The position numbers and the translations under genes are program-made. A stretch of DNA of 64,000 bases from Planctomyces sp. SH-PL62 (GTDB lineage: Bacteria; Planctomycetota; Planctomycetia; Planctomycetales; Planctomycetaceae): the NCBI GenBank assembly GCA_945893045.1, contig CAMDEA010000009.1:1-64000 (forward strand), written 5' to 3'. This document shows positions 9,109 through 17,669 of this stretch, one piece after another. The notes under the pieces are model-generated. The model had not been told where the DNA came from, made no database searches, and saw only the letters and a program-made list of their open reading frames with translations. How positions within the stretch are numbered: the stretch's first letter is position 1; the number at the start of each line of letters is the position of its first letter.

Positions 9109-9669
9109 ATGGACCAGGACGACATTCTGCTGGACTGCGAAGAGCGCATGGAAAAGGCCGCCGCCAATTTTCGCTGTCAGATCAAGGGCCTCCGCACCGG
9201 CCGAGCCACACCGGGACTTGTGGATAACATCCGCGTCGAAGTCTACGGCTCGGAAACGCCGCTCAAGCAGATTGCTCAGGTCAGTGTTCCGGAGCCGCAG
9301 CAGATCATGATTCGGCCTTATGACCAGGCCAACGTGGCCGCGATCGGCAAAGCGATCCAATCCAGCGACGTGGGACTCGCCCCGAAGATCGACGGCCGAG
9401 TCATCCGCTTAAACATCCCGCCGCTCTCTACCGACCGCCGCAAGCAACTCGTTGCGCGCGTCAAAGAATTCGCCGAAGAAGCCCGCGTCGCCATCCGCAA
9501 TGTTCGCCGCGACGCCAACAAGCACGCCGACACCTCGCAGAAGGACAAGATCCTGACCGAAGATCTCTGCGACGCGACCAAAGAGGAAATCCAAAGCCTC
9601 ACGAAGAAGTTCGAAGGCTCGGTCAACGACGAAGCCGCTGCCAAAGAGAAACAGGTGATGGAGGAGTAG
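9109..9669 (+). CDS. frr: Ribosome recycling factor
   Basis: A 186-residue protein, the standard RRF length. The core reads GLRTGRATPGLVDNIRVEVYG and later LTEDLCDATKEEIQSLTKK, both diagnostic of RRF. With EF-G it splits post-termination ribosomes. The frame is open from 8854, but the ATG at 9109 has an AAGGA ribosome binding site with 6-base spacing and gives the usual N-terminus. Unlike in many bacteria it is not next to tsf/pyrH/rpsB here; upstream is a divergent NTase-HD gene and a palindromic element. Confidence 0.97.
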   Translation: MDQDDILLDCEERMEKAAANFRCQIKGLRTGRATPGLVDNIRVEVYGSETPLKQIAQVSVPEPQQIMIRPYDQANVAAIGKAIQSSDVGLAPKIDGRVIRLNIPPLSTDRRKQLVARVKEFAEEARVAIRNVRRDANKHADTSQKDKILTEDLCDATKEEIQSLTKKFEGSVNDEAAAKEKQVMEE

Positions 9670-9781
9670 CTCCAGTCGCCAAAGTCGCCAGATATCGAAT
9701 CTGACGGTTCGAGTCTTCGAGGCTGAATCGTCGGAGTGGCAATGTTGCTCGGAGTGGCAATGTTGCTCAGTGACACAGCCA

Positions 9782-9825
9782 CAAAAAGAAAGCACCCCGG
9801 TCCCTCCTGATTGGACCGGGGTGCT
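9782..9825 (-). terminator. Rho-independent terminator for nrdJ
   Basis: On the minus strand a 13-bp perfect stem (9791-9803 with 9813-9825) with a 9-base loop is followed directly by a T-rich tract TTCTTTTTG. It lies 147 bp beyond the nrdJ stop codon; read from the other side it may also stop frr transcription. Confidence 0.8.
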
Positions 9826-9870
9826 CGATGCCAGGACGAGCCGCTCCGTCAGCAGCATCCCGTGCGTTTT

Positions 9871-9975
9871 GTAGGTCAGGCTTTCCAGCCTGACTGGAAG
9901 GGCTATCGACGGTCGTTCTCTGACCGACGCTTGTGGTCGTTCGGGTCAGGCTGGAAAGCCTGACCAACGTTCTAC
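9871..9975. repeat. REPIN-like element at the nrdJ stop codon
   Basis: GTAGGTCAGGCTTTCCAGCC at 9871 and the complementary arm with CTAC at 9972-9975 each fold into a hairpin. The terminal CTAC, read on the minus strand as GTAG, contains the nrdJ TAG stop. A half-copy with nearly the same hairpin sequence lies at about 41060-41083. Confidence 0.8.
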
Positions 9976-12900
9976 GAACAGCCCATGCTGGCTCCGCAGT
10001 TGTGGCAGAGGTAGCAGTTGCCGTTGCGGACGGTGATCGCTCCGCAACTGTCGCAGGCCGGCGCGTCGCTTTGGAAACGAGCGAATTGCAGGTTGCGAAC
10101 AGCGGGGCTGTCGCCCGATTCTGGGAGACCACCGAAGGCCGAACTGGCGTTGGCAAACGGTGTACTCGTGGAAGTCGAGCCGGCTCCATTGACGTGCGTC
10201 TCGATCAACGCAGCCAGCTCTTTGGTGACGGTGTCAGCGGTCGGCGCGGTTTGAGGCATGTGGCCATTTCCGTTATTGCCGTTGAACCGCGGGCTGTTCG
10301 CTTCGCGGTAGCCGGGGACGAACTCCATACCCAGCCAGCGATAGATGTAATCGACCACCGACTTGGCGTGGGGGATGTCTTGGTTCTTCGTCCAACCGCT
10401 CGGCTCGAACCGGCTGTGCGAGAACTTCTCGACAAAGACTTGCACCGGCACTCCGTATTGCAGGCCCATCGAAGTGAGCGTGCCGATGACGTCCATCAAG
10501 CCGCCGATCGTGCTCCCTTCTTTGGCCATCGTGATGAAGAGTTCGCCCGGCGTGTTGTCCTCAAACAGGCCCACCGTGATGTAGCCGTCGTGATTGCCGA
10601 CGCTGAACTTGTGAGTGATCGAGTTCCGCGTTGCGGGCAGGCGGCGGCGAATCGGTTGTCCGAGTGCCGTCTCGACGGTGCCGTCTGCCTTCTTCTTGTC
10701 GCCCTCTTTCGACGTATTCAGCGGCTGCGATTGCTTCGAGCCGTCGCGGTAGATCGCCAGCGCCTTGAGGCCCAGCTTCCAACCGTCGATATAGGCACTC
10801 TCGATGTCCTCGACGGTCGAATCGGCCGGCATGTTGACGGTCTTCGAGATCGCACCGCTCAAGAATGGTTGAGCGGCGGCCATCATCTTGACGTGTCCTC
10901 GCCAATGAATCGTCCGCAATCCTTTGGGGGCTTTGAACGCACAGTCGAAGACCGGCAAGTCTTCGTTCCGCAGGTTCGGAGCGCCTTCGATCGTGTCGTT
11001 CTTTTCGAGGTAATCAAGGATGCCCTCAATTTGCGGCTGATCGTAGCCGAGCGACTTGAGCCCGACCGGCACCGTGCGGTTGATGATCTTCAACATGCCG
11101 CCGCCGGCAAGCTGCTTGTACTTGATGAGCGCGATGTCCGGCTCGATGCCGGTCGTGTCGCAATCCATCATGAAGGCAATCGTGCCAGTCGGCGCGAGCA
11201 CCGTCGCCTGAGCATTCCGATAGCCGTGCTTGCGGCCCGATTCGAGACACTCGTCCCAGACTTGCTGAGCCGCCTGTCGCAAATAATCGGGACAACACGG
11301 GTCGATGCGGTACGCGGCTTCGCGGTGCATCGACATTACGCGGAGCATCGGTTGCTCGTTCTCCAAATATCCGGCGAACGTCCCGATGCTGCTGGCGATG
11401 CGGCTCGACGTGAGGTACGCCTGCCCGTTGAGCAACGCGGTGATCGAACCGCACACACCGCGGCCAGCGTCGCTGTCGTAGGGGATGCCCCACGACATCA
11501 ACAAGCTGCCGAGGTTCGCGTAGCCAAGCCCCAGTGGCCGGAACAGATGGCTGTTCTCGGCGATGGCCGGAGTCGGATAGCTTGCGTGATCGACGAGGAT
11601 TTCCTGAGCGGTGATGAAGATCGCGCACGCTCGGCGAAAGCTGTCGATGTCGAACTTGTTCCCCTCGCGGGAGAACTTTCGCAAGTTGATGCTCGCGAGG
11701 TTGCACGCCGTGTCGTCGAGGAACATGTACTCGGAGCACGGATTGCTGGCGTTGATGCGGCCTGTGTTCGAACACGTGTGCCAGCGGTTAATCGTCGTGT
11801 CGTATTGCACGCCGGGATCACCGCAGTACCAAGTGCCGGCGGCCATCTCACGCATCATGGACTTCGCGTCGTATTCAGGACCGGACTTATTTGGGTCCGT
11901 GACCCAATGCGTCCGCCACTTCTTGCCTTCGAGGGCCGACTGCATGAACTCGTCGCTGAGGCGCACCGACAGGTTCGCGTTCTGGAACATGATCGAGCTA
12001 TACGCTTCGCCGTTGAAGTTCGATTCGTACTCACCCGAGTCGATCAGCAGCCGAGCCTTCTTCTCTTCCTTCGTCTTGCACTGGATGAATTCCATGATGT
12101 CCGGATGCCAGTCCTTGAGACTCTGCATCTTGGCCGCTCGGCGAGTCTTCCCGCCTGACTTCACGACTGCCGCGATCTGGTCATAGACACGCATGAATGA
12201 CAGCGGTCCCGATGGGACTCCGCCACCGGAGAGTTTCTCTTTGGAAGAGCGGATTGTGGACAAGTCGGTGCCGGTTCCCGAACCGAACTTGAACAACATC
12301 GCCTCGCTGCGAGCGAGACGCATGATGTCCTCCATGTTGTCTTCGACCGACTGAATGAAGCAGGCCGAACCTTGCGGGAATTCGTAGGGCGTGTCGGGCC
12401 GGCGGATCGACTGCGTCTCGACATCCCAGCGATAGTTTCCCTGCGAACCTTTGACGCCGTACTGGTGATACAACCCGACGTTGAACCACACGGGCGAGTT
12501 GAAGCAGCCGTGCTGGTGCAGCAACAGCCAAGTCAGTTCGCGGTAGAACGTCTCACCGTCGGCCGGCGTCGCGAAGTAGCCGTCTTTGATGCCCCAATCG
12601 GCCATCGTGCGCGAGACGCGATGAATGACTTGCCGCACGCTCGTCTCGCGTTCGGGAGTCCCCGGCTCGCCGTAAAAATACTTGCTGACCACAACGTTCG
12701 TCGCGAGCGGCGACCAGTCCTTTGGGACTTCGCAGTTGGTTTGCTCGAACAGCACCTTGCCGTTCTCGTCCTTGATCGCGGCCGTGCGGTAATCCCATTC
12801 CGTTGTCGAGAACGGATCGACGTTGGCGGGACAAAAATGCGGAGCGATCTTCATGGGAGTTGTTTGGGGCGTGAAATGCGATCCGGGCTGGGCGGTGCCG

Positions 12901-13013
12901 CGAGTCGTCTCGCGAGATTGCCCATTGCCATTTGGGCCGCCAGCGTTGTGCGAACGAGTGGCCGAAGCGGAGAGATAATCAGCATCCAAAAGAGCGTTGG
13001 CGTCGTGCATCAT
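9972..13013 (-). CDS. nrdJ: Adenosylcobalamin-dependent (class II) ribonucleotide reductase
   Basis: A 1013-residue cytosolic enzyme reducing ribonucleotides to deoxyribonucleotides with a B12-generated thiyl radical. Visible: NPCSEYMFLDDTACNLASIN with the active-site cysteine, the substrate-binding SGTGTDLSTIRSS segment, and a C-terminal zinc-ribbon-like tail of CxxC pairs (CDSCG, CHNCG) typical of NrdJ. The start is ATG 13011-13013, preceded by AAAGGAG at ideal spacing; an adjacent ATG follows. A promoter and two NrdR-like boxes lie 140-225 bp upstream. No cobalamin riboswitch is evident in the leader. Being oxygen-insensitive, it suits changing oxygen supply. Confidence 0.96.
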   Translation of the reverse strand: MMHDANALLDADYLSASATRSHNAGGPNGNGQSRETTRGTAQPGSHFTPQTTPMKIAPHFCPANVDPFSTTEWDYRTAAIKDENGKVLFEQTNCEVPKDWSPLATNVVVSKYFYGEPGTPERETSVRQVIHRVSRTMADWGIKDGYFATPADGETFYRELTWLLLHQHGCFNSPVWFNVGLYHQYGVKGSQGNYRWDVETQSIRRPDTPYEFPQGSACFIQSVEDNMEDIMRLARSEAMLFKFGSGTGTDLSTIRSSKEKLSGGGVPSGPLSFMRVYDQIAAVVKSGGKTRRAAKMQSLKDWHPDIMEFIQCKTKEEKKARLLIDSGEYESNFNGEAYSSIMFQNANLSVRLSDEFMQSALEGKKWRTHWVTDPNKSGPEYDAKSMMREMAAGTWYCGDPGVQYDTTINRWHTCSNTGRINASNPCSEYMFLDDTACNLASINLRKFSREGNKFDIDSFRRACAIFITAQEILVDHASYPTPAIAENSHLFRPLGLGYANLGSLLMSWGIPYDSDAGRGVCGSITALLNGQAYLTSSRIASSIGTFAGYLENEQPMLRVMSMHREAAYRIDPCCPDYLRQAAQQVWDECLESGRKHGYRNAQATVLAPTGTIAFMMDCDTTGIEPDIALIKYKQLAGGGMLKIINRTVPVGLKSLGYDQPQIEGILDYLEKNDTIEGAPNLRNEDLPVFDCAFKAPKGLRTIHWRGHVKMMAAAQPFLSGAISKTVNMPADSTVEDIESAYIDGWKLGLKALAIYRDGSKQSQPLNTSKEGDKKKADGTVETALGQPIRRRLPATRNSITHKFSVGNHDGYITVGLFEDNTPGELFITMAKEGSTIGGLMDVIGTLTSMGLQYGVPVQVFVEKFSHSRFEPSGWTKNQDIPHAKSVVDYIYRWLGMEFVPGYREANSPRFNGNNGNGHMPQTAPTADTVTKELAALIETHVNGAGSTSTSTPFANASSAFGGLPESGDSPAVRNLQFARFQSDAPACDSCGAITVRNGNCYLCHNCGASMGCS

Positions 13014-13149
13014 GCACTCCTTTTGCCAGAAGAAAAAAGGAAAAACCACGGGGCGTCATGACCCGCTCTGACTGGCCTCATGCCACAGAGTTGCCGGTAA
13101 AACAGCGACTTTGGTCGGCGAAATCGGAAGCGGTAAGGGACGAACTGAG

Positions 13150-13197
13150 CCACAATTAGTTGTGGGAGTTGGATGGGTCAGGCCCCACATCTAGTGA
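13150..13197 (-). promoter_or_regulatory. Pair of NrdR-like boxes in the nrdJ leader/promoter
   Basis: CCACAATTAGTTGTGG at 13150-13165 is a palindrome matching the NrdR box consensus at about 11 of 16 positions; a weaker match (GCCCCACATCTAGTGA, about 10 of 16) is at 13182-13197. The gap of 16 bp (32 bp centre to centre) is the spacing known for NrdR box pairs. They lie just downstream of the predicted -10 element, where a bound repressor would block RNA polymerase. Confidence 0.65.
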
Positions 13198-13211
13198 TCG
13201 GACGGGTCGGA

Positions 13212-13239
13212 AATATAAATCGGCAAGTCGGATTGTCAA
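13212..13239 (-). promoter_or_regulatory. Predicted sigma70-type promoter of nrdJ
   Basis: On the minus strand TTGACA (13234-13239) is separated by 16 bases from TATATT (13212-13217). Transcription would begin near 13205, giving a leader of about 190 bases. The rest of the 13014-13502 gap shows no convincing gene. Confidence 0.65.
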
Positions 13240-13502
13240 GCTGATGATTTCTGTGCGAACTGTGCGAAATGCTGGTCGTCCCGACGTAACCTGCTCCGAT
13301 TTCCGGGACTTAATGAGATCAGCAAAATTGAAAAAATCGTTAAGACCGTCAGACCACTGAGAGGCTTGGCCAAGCCCTTCAAAGATCACGGCGAAGATCG
13401 CAATGTGAAGCCGCAGGGCGTTGCGGTCCCCAGGAACGCCGACTAAAAGCCGAACGCTCTCGAAAACGTCTTCAACTTTTGATTCTCGCAGCCGGCAAAT
13501 CC

Positions 13503-14135
13503 ATGACTCGCAAGAATTTTCGCACAGCTTCCGAACCCGAATCCTCGAAGTTGTTGCCGTACCCACCGCCCGGAGCGTGGTCCCGTTCGGCCTCTCCAAA
13601 GGAGACCGATTGGGAAGCCGGCATCTTCGGCGATTTAACCGACAAGCAGACGGAATTGTTTCAGCAGTTGATGGAGGTGCCCCGCAACAGCCGTGGGACG
13701 ATCTTCTTCGACAGCGGCGGCGGCAGCATCTATTGCGGCTTGGCATTGGCAACCCTGATCAAGCTGCGCGGGTTGCGAGCGATTGGAGTGGTCGCGGGAG
13801 AATGTTCTTCGGCGTCGATCCTCCCCTTTGCGGCGTGCGAGCGGCGATTCGTCACGCCGCATTCGACGTTGCTATTTCATCCGATTCGCTGGCAAAGCGA
13901 GGAAGAGGTTCGTCTGGAAGAGGCCGCTGAGTGGACCCGGCACTTCAAGCTCTTGGAGACGGACATCGACAGCCTGTTGGTCCGCATGCTGGGCATCGAT
14001 CCGGAGAAGCTGCAAACGTGGACTCGGCCAGGGAGATTCGTATCCGGTCCCGAGTTCGTCGCTGAAGGTCTCGCCGAAATGATCGACCTCTTCGCGGGAG
14101 ATGTGTGGACACAGATTCGCAAGTGTGGCCGCTGA
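13503..14135 (+). CDS. ClpP/crotonase-fold serine protease-like protein
   Basis: A 210-residue protein resembling ClpP and its TepA-like relatives. The segment [20 protein letters not shown] (residues 66-85) aligns with the ClpP oxyanion-hole region; GECSSAS carries the predicted nucleophile Ser103 and LLFHPIRW the predicted His126. It lacks the ClpP N-terminal axial loop sequence and no clpX is nearby, so it is not the housekeeping ClpP. It may be a specialised protease or an orphan subunit. ATG 13503 is chosen over an upstream in-frame TTG at 13479. It is transcribed divergently from nrdJ and convergent to the LOG-family gene. Confidence 0.75.
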   Translation: MTRKNFRTASEPESSKLLPYPPPGAWSRSASPKETDWEAGIFGDLTDKQTELFQQLMEVPRNSRGTIFFDSGGGSIYCGLALATLIKLRGLRAIGVVAGECSSASILPFAACERRFVTPHSTLLFHPIRWQSEEEVRLEEAAEWTRHFKLLETDIDSLLVRMLGIDPEKLQTWTRPGRFVSGPEFVAEGLAEMIDLFAGDVWTQIRKCGR

Positions 14136-14153
14136 CCCCGAAGGGGAAGCCCC

Positions 14154-15302
14154 TCATGCTTCGTTGTTGATCACGTCCACCATCTGCCGCAAGCGGCCAA
14201 CTTTTTTGCGGTCGAATTGCATCGTGAGTCGCGGCAGTCCGATCGCTTCGGGTTCATCGGATTCCAGTCGATGTGCGGTCGCTCGCTCAATGCGGCCACC
14301 TTCCAGCAGGTCGGAAAATTCGTCGTTCAATCGAGTCAGTAAGTCGTCCGAGACCGGGAGGTTCAGACGCAGCACCAACCGACCGCGAACGAATCTCATA
14401 CCGTGGTATGCTCGGAAGAAGTGCAGGATTTCTTCGACGGCGGCATCGACGCTGTTGGTGACTTTGAACAGCGACAAGTCCTCCGGCGAGATCCAGCCCT
14501 CCGAAAGCAATTCGTCTTGCAGATACCGACGCCACTTGCCCCAGTAGTCGTTGTTCGGTTCATCGACACAGACAATCGGCATCAACTCGTGCTTGCCGGT
14601 TTGGATCAGAGTCAGCGTTTCAAAGCATTCGTCTTGAGTGCCGAAGCCGCCGGGAAACAACACGATCGCGCCGACCTCTTTCACGAACAGCAGCTTGCGA
14701 GTGAAGAAGTATTTGAGATTGATGAGCTTGTGATCCTTGGCAATGATCGGATTCGCAGCTTGCTCGAAGGGGAGCATGATGTTGACCCCCATCGCCATGT
14801 CGCGACCGGCTCCGACGTGAGCCCCCTCCATGATGCCGCCACCCGCTCCAGTGACGACCATCCACCCGAGAGCCGCCATGCGGCGACCGAATTCGACCGA
14901 CTGCTGATAGCTGGGATGATCGGGGCGAGTCCGCGCCGAACCAAACACCGTCACTTTGCGAACATGCCGATACGGCGTGAAGATCTTGAAGGCGTAACGC
15001 AACTCTTTCAGCGCACGCGCTAGAATCTTGACGTCCCCTAACGCCGCGTTGTCACGACTGAGCTTGTCAGCGTTCAGCTTGATCTCCGCGATCAGAGACT
15101 CCAGCGTGACAGGCGCACGCTGTTGGCGAGTGAGTTCGATCGGATCAGGATCGAAGAGGTCATCGGGAATCTCGTCGGACATGCGTCCGGCCAAGTCCTG
15201 CGGCGCGGATGCTCGCAGGAGTTCTTCGAGCGGAGTCGACAGGATCTCTTGATAGGACTGCGAAGGGTCGAATTCGTGGGGAGTGGGCGGTCGATCCGTC
15301 AT
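14154..15302 (-). CDS. LOG-family (TIGR00730-like) Rossmann-fold nucleotide-binding protein
   Basis: A 382-residue cytosolic protein. The core has the nucleotide-binding GAGGGIMEG (152-160) and the signature PGGFGTQDE (217-225) shared by LOG cytokinin-activating phosphoribohydrolases and the bacterial proteins once mislabelled lysine decarboxylase. The ~110-residue N-terminal extension and a C-terminal extension with a basic end are outside the LOG core. Likely reaction: hydrolysis of a nucleoside monophosphate to base and ribose 5-phosphate; the substrate is unproven. The start MTDRPP is preceded by a weak GGAA; MEATEAH seven codons upstream is an alternative. It follows the STAS gene by 58 bp and may be in the same transcript. 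Confidence 0.85.
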   Translation of the reverse strand: MTDRPPTPHEFDPSQSYQEILSTPLEELLRASAPQDLAGRMSDEIPDDLFDPDPIELTRQQRAPVTLESLIAEIKLNADKLSRDNAALGDVKILARALKELRYAFKIFTPYRHVRKVTVFGSARTRPDHPSYQQSVEFGRRMAALGWMVVTGAGGGIMEGAHVGAGRDMAMGVNIMLPFEQAANPIIAKDHKLINLKYFFTRKLLFVKEVGAIVLFPGGFGTQDECFETLTLIQTGKHELMPIVCVDEPNNDYWGKWRRYLQDELLSEGWISPEDLSLFKVTNSVDAAVEEILHFFRAYHGMRFVRGRLVLRLNLPVSDDLLTRLNDEFSDLLEGGRIERATAHRLESDEPEAIGLPRLTMQFDRKKVGRLRQMVDVINNEA

Positions 15303-15360
15303 GTGTGCTTCCGTTGCTTCCATGTCGCCGGGGCGGCGATGCCGGTCCGAACTCGTCTCG

Positions 15361-15744
15361 TCACGCCGCCAATGCCGACAGTGCTTCCTCGCGCGAATCG
15401 TAGATCGCCCAGAGCGTGTCGAGCGACGTGACCCGCAGAAGCTCGCGAGCCATCTCGCTGGGGCCGCACAAGACCAACTCGCCACCGCGGCTCTTAACCA
15501 GCTTGTGGCAACGCAGCAGCAGGGCCAGAAAGACCGAGCCGAAGTAGCTCACTTGGCTCAAATCAAAAATCACCATCGGCACGTTTTGAGACTTCAACGG
15601 CCCGAAGATGATCGCGGCGGCCGGTTCGATGAGATCCCAACGCATGGTCTCAACATTCGCCGCCGGGATCACGACGACACAACTGTCCTGCCATTTAATT
15701 TGGAAGCTTTCCGCAGGGTCGATGTCGTCTTTTAAGTCAAACAT
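15361..15744 (-). CDS. STAS-domain protein (anti-sigma-factor antagonist type)
   Basis: A 127-residue single-domain protein. The segment [18 protein letters not shown] matches the SpoIIAA/RsbV core strand and helix, with Ser70 at the regulatory phosphoserine position, although the usual preceding aspartate is Gly. Such proteins release a sigma factor or other partner when dephosphorylated. No cognate kinase or sigma gene is adjacent. The start has an AAAGGCGAG ribosome binding site. It is upstream of the LOG-family gene on the same strand. Confidence 0.8.
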   Translation of the reverse strand: MFDLKDDIDPAESFQIKWQDSCVVVIPAANVETMRWDLIEPAAAIIFGPLKSQNVPMVIFDLSQVSYFGSVFLALLLRCHKLVKSRGGELVLCGPSEMARELLRVTSLDTLWAIYDSREEALSALAA

Positions 15745-15882
15745 AAGCTCGCCTTTCGATCGACCAAAAGCAGGCTACCGCGATCCGGCTTGGCGGGCGG
15801 ATGTTATGACTGCTGGAAGTCGGCCTGCAAGCAGACCGCGTCGTTGAGGCGCGATTCGCCACAATCATTACAACCGTCAAAA

Positions 15883-15910
15883 TTGACACAATCCGTAAAG
15901 TCTGTATTCT
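15883..15910 (+). promoter_or_regulatory. Predicted sigma70-type promoter of the TPR gene
   Basis: TTGACA at 15883-15888, a 16-base spacer and TATTCT at 15905-15910. Transcription would start about 60 bases before the GTG start codon at 15979. Confidence 0.6.
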
Positions 15911-15978
15911 GCCGCCGATCTCGTAACGCCACGCACGCTCGCTCTCAACTTCCTTCCTCGTAGCGGAGCGTTACGCCA

Positions 15979-16800
15979 GTGATCCACAAAATTGAACTTC
16001 CGGTCGAGCAGGTTTCGAACCAGTCGAGCACTTCAGCGCAGGTTGAAACCCTGCCGCACGTCTCTGGCTGGGTTAAGCTCCTTGCCACGAGGAATCATCT
16101 CGCAGAGCAAGTTGAAGCGGCGTGTTGCTTGCTGACTCGTGGAGACTTCGATCTCGCCGAGGATCAATTCCGCAGACTGCTTCAAGTCGCGCTGACAGAC
16201 CACGATGTGGTCCTGGCTGAGGTCTCATGCCATAACCTCGCGGCTGCCTTGCGACAATCGGGGCATTGGCTCGCCGCCGAAGTTTGGCAGCAACAGTCAC
16301 TGGCTTGGGGATCGCGAAAGGAAGTGAACTCCTCTTGGCAAACGGATGACGAATTGGCTCGCCTGGCGAGTGATCTGACCGGCCGCGGTTGCGATGCGTT
16401 CTTGAAGCGTGAGTGGGACATCGCCGAATCGCTTTGGCGGCGTGCGCTGGCGATCGAGGAATGGCGCGGCTCGTGGGAAGGCTGTGCGACCGATTCCGGA
16501 AACTTGGGCTTGCTGGCGGCGACTCGTGGCGACTTGGAATCGGGGACGCTGTGGCTGCGCAAGTCGCTGCGTTTGCATCGACTCATGTTGGATGACCTCG
16601 GCGTCGGGACCGACTTGCTGAATCTCGCGGAACTTTATCGGCTGCAAGGCAAGTATCCGCGCATGACCAGGACGCTCCAGCAAGCCGCGAAACGTTTTGA
16701 GCGAGCGGATGCTCAGGGACTACTCGATCAAGTGCGGCAGCGGCTGAAAGAAGCGGCGCGCATTGAAGCCATTTTGCGATTCGACGCGCGATTAAACTGA
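15979..16800 (+). CDS. TPR-like repeat protein, unknown function
   Basis: A 273-residue, mainly helical protein with degenerate tetratricopeptide units, for example GDFDLAEDQFRRLLQVAL (about 55-72), REWDIAESLWRRALAIEE (about 142-159) and GDLESGTLWLRKSLRLHR. No signal peptide. It begins with GTG, and a predicted promoter lies about 60 bases upstream. TPR arrays bind other proteins; no partner is evident. The gene faces the phosphodiesterase gene convergently, with a small hairpin (CGGCAG/CTGCCG, 16803-16822) between them. Confidence 0.7.
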   Translation: MIHKIELPVEQVSNQSSTSAQVETLPHVSGWVKLLATRNHLAEQVEAACCLLTRGDFDLAEDQFRRLLQVALTDHDVVLAEVSCHNLAAALRQSGHWLAAEVWQQQSLAWGSRKEVNSSWQTDDELARLASDLTGRGCDAFLKREWDIAESLWRRALAIEEWRGSWEGCATDSGNLGLLAATRGDLESGTLWLRKSLRLHRLMLDDLGVGTDLLNLAELYRLQGKYPRMTRTLQQAAKRFERADAQGLLDQVRQRLKEAARIEAILRFDARLN

Positions 16801-16866
16801 GCGGCAGTTCGAGAAGCTGCCGTCGCGATAGGCGCGACCACAGTTCCCGAATGGCGGTTGAGTGGC

Positions 16867-17640
16867 TCAGGCGAATTCCAACGTCGTGCCGGGTTGCGCA
16901 ATGGTCAGGTTGGGGAGTTTCAGCGCTTTGATCTCTTCGTGGATTTTCGCCTCAAAGGCGACCTTCACGTGGATGACCTGCACAGGGACCGGTCGCTTGA
17001 GCTTGGCCAGTTCGCTGCGGAACAACTCCGGAGTGAGATGCGCGGCTTTCTCCGCCAGCCAAGTCATATTGTTCGGAAAACTGGCTTCCAAAAAGAGACA
17101 CTTCAATCCGGGAGTTTGATTGGCGATTTCCCAGACTCGATCCGATGGGCCAGTGTCAGAAACGAACAGCACCGACACGCCCGTCGCCTGTTCCTCGACC
17201 AAATGACCATACACCGGGACGACGTGCTTCAATTCGATGGGGGTGATTCGCAAGCCTTCGACTTCGACAGTCTGCTCCGCCGCCAAGGGGTGCAGATGCA
17301 AGAAGGGAGATTCTTCGCCACCGAGGCGGATCATGTCGGGCCACACGCGGTCGTTGAAGATGTCGCGTTGCAGAGTTTCCAGAGCGTGAGGATGTCCCCA
17401 GACGGACGGGCACTCCGGGCCATGCACGTAGACGTTGTCGACAAACAACGGCAGCGTCGCCAAATGATCGAGATGCGAGTGCGACAGAAAAACGTGCTTC
17501 ACGCGACGTTGAGCATCCAGCGGCGAAAGCATGCCCAGCACACCCGCGTCGATGGCCACCGTGTCATTGACGATGCACGTTGCCAGAATCTGATTGCGAT
17601 TCGAGCCACCGACAGATGAGGGGACGATGTAGACTTTCAT
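16867..17640 (-). CDS. Class II 3',5'-cyclic-nucleotide phosphodiesterase (metallo-beta-lactamase fold)
   Basis: A 257-residue MBL-fold enzyme. The metal-binding motif HSHLDH (54-59) with the wording SHSHLDHLATLPLFVDN, and later SDTGPSD and LEASFPN, match the PDE class II family (yeast PDE1, bacterial CpdP) rather than generic MBL hydrolases. Predicted reaction: cAMP or cGMP to the 5'-monophosphate. It starts 29 bp after the stop of an adenylate cyclase gene on the same strand, so synthesis and breakdown of the messenger appear to be encoded together. A longer open frame to 17703 exists; MKVYIV gives the normal N-terminus. Confidence 0.85.
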   Translation of the reverse strand: MKVYIVPSSVGGSNRNQILATCIVNDTVAIDAGVLGMLSPLDAQRRVKHVFLSHSHLDHLATLPLFVDNVYVHGPECPSVWGHPHALETLQRDIFNDRVWPDMIRLGGEESPFLHLHPLAAEQTVEVEGLRITPIELKHVVPVYGHLVEEQATGVSVLFVSDTGPSDRVWEIANQTPGLKCLFLEASFPNNMTWLAEKAAHLTPELFRSELAKLKRPVPVQVIHVKVAFEAKIHEEIKALKLPNLTIAQPGTTLEFA

Positions 17641-17669
17641 AGTGACGAACTCACGGACGCCGCGAAGCG

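Noticed and set aside
9933-12158. A 741-codon open frame on the plus strand
   Set aside because: It is antisense to nrdJ, is extremely Arg/Val/Asp-rich and arises from GC-rich codon bias; nrdJ is unambiguous.
13014-13205. Cobalamin riboswitch in the nrdJ leader
   Set aside because: I looked for the B12-box-like core and paired elements and did not find them; NrdR-like boxes explain the region better.
13156-13752. A 198-codon minus-strand open frame upstream of nrdJ
   Set aside because: It overlaps the ClpP-like gene on the other strand and runs through the nrdJ promoter and NrdR-like boxes; no start signal. The middle part looks less random than usual, so a small gene cannot be fully excluded.
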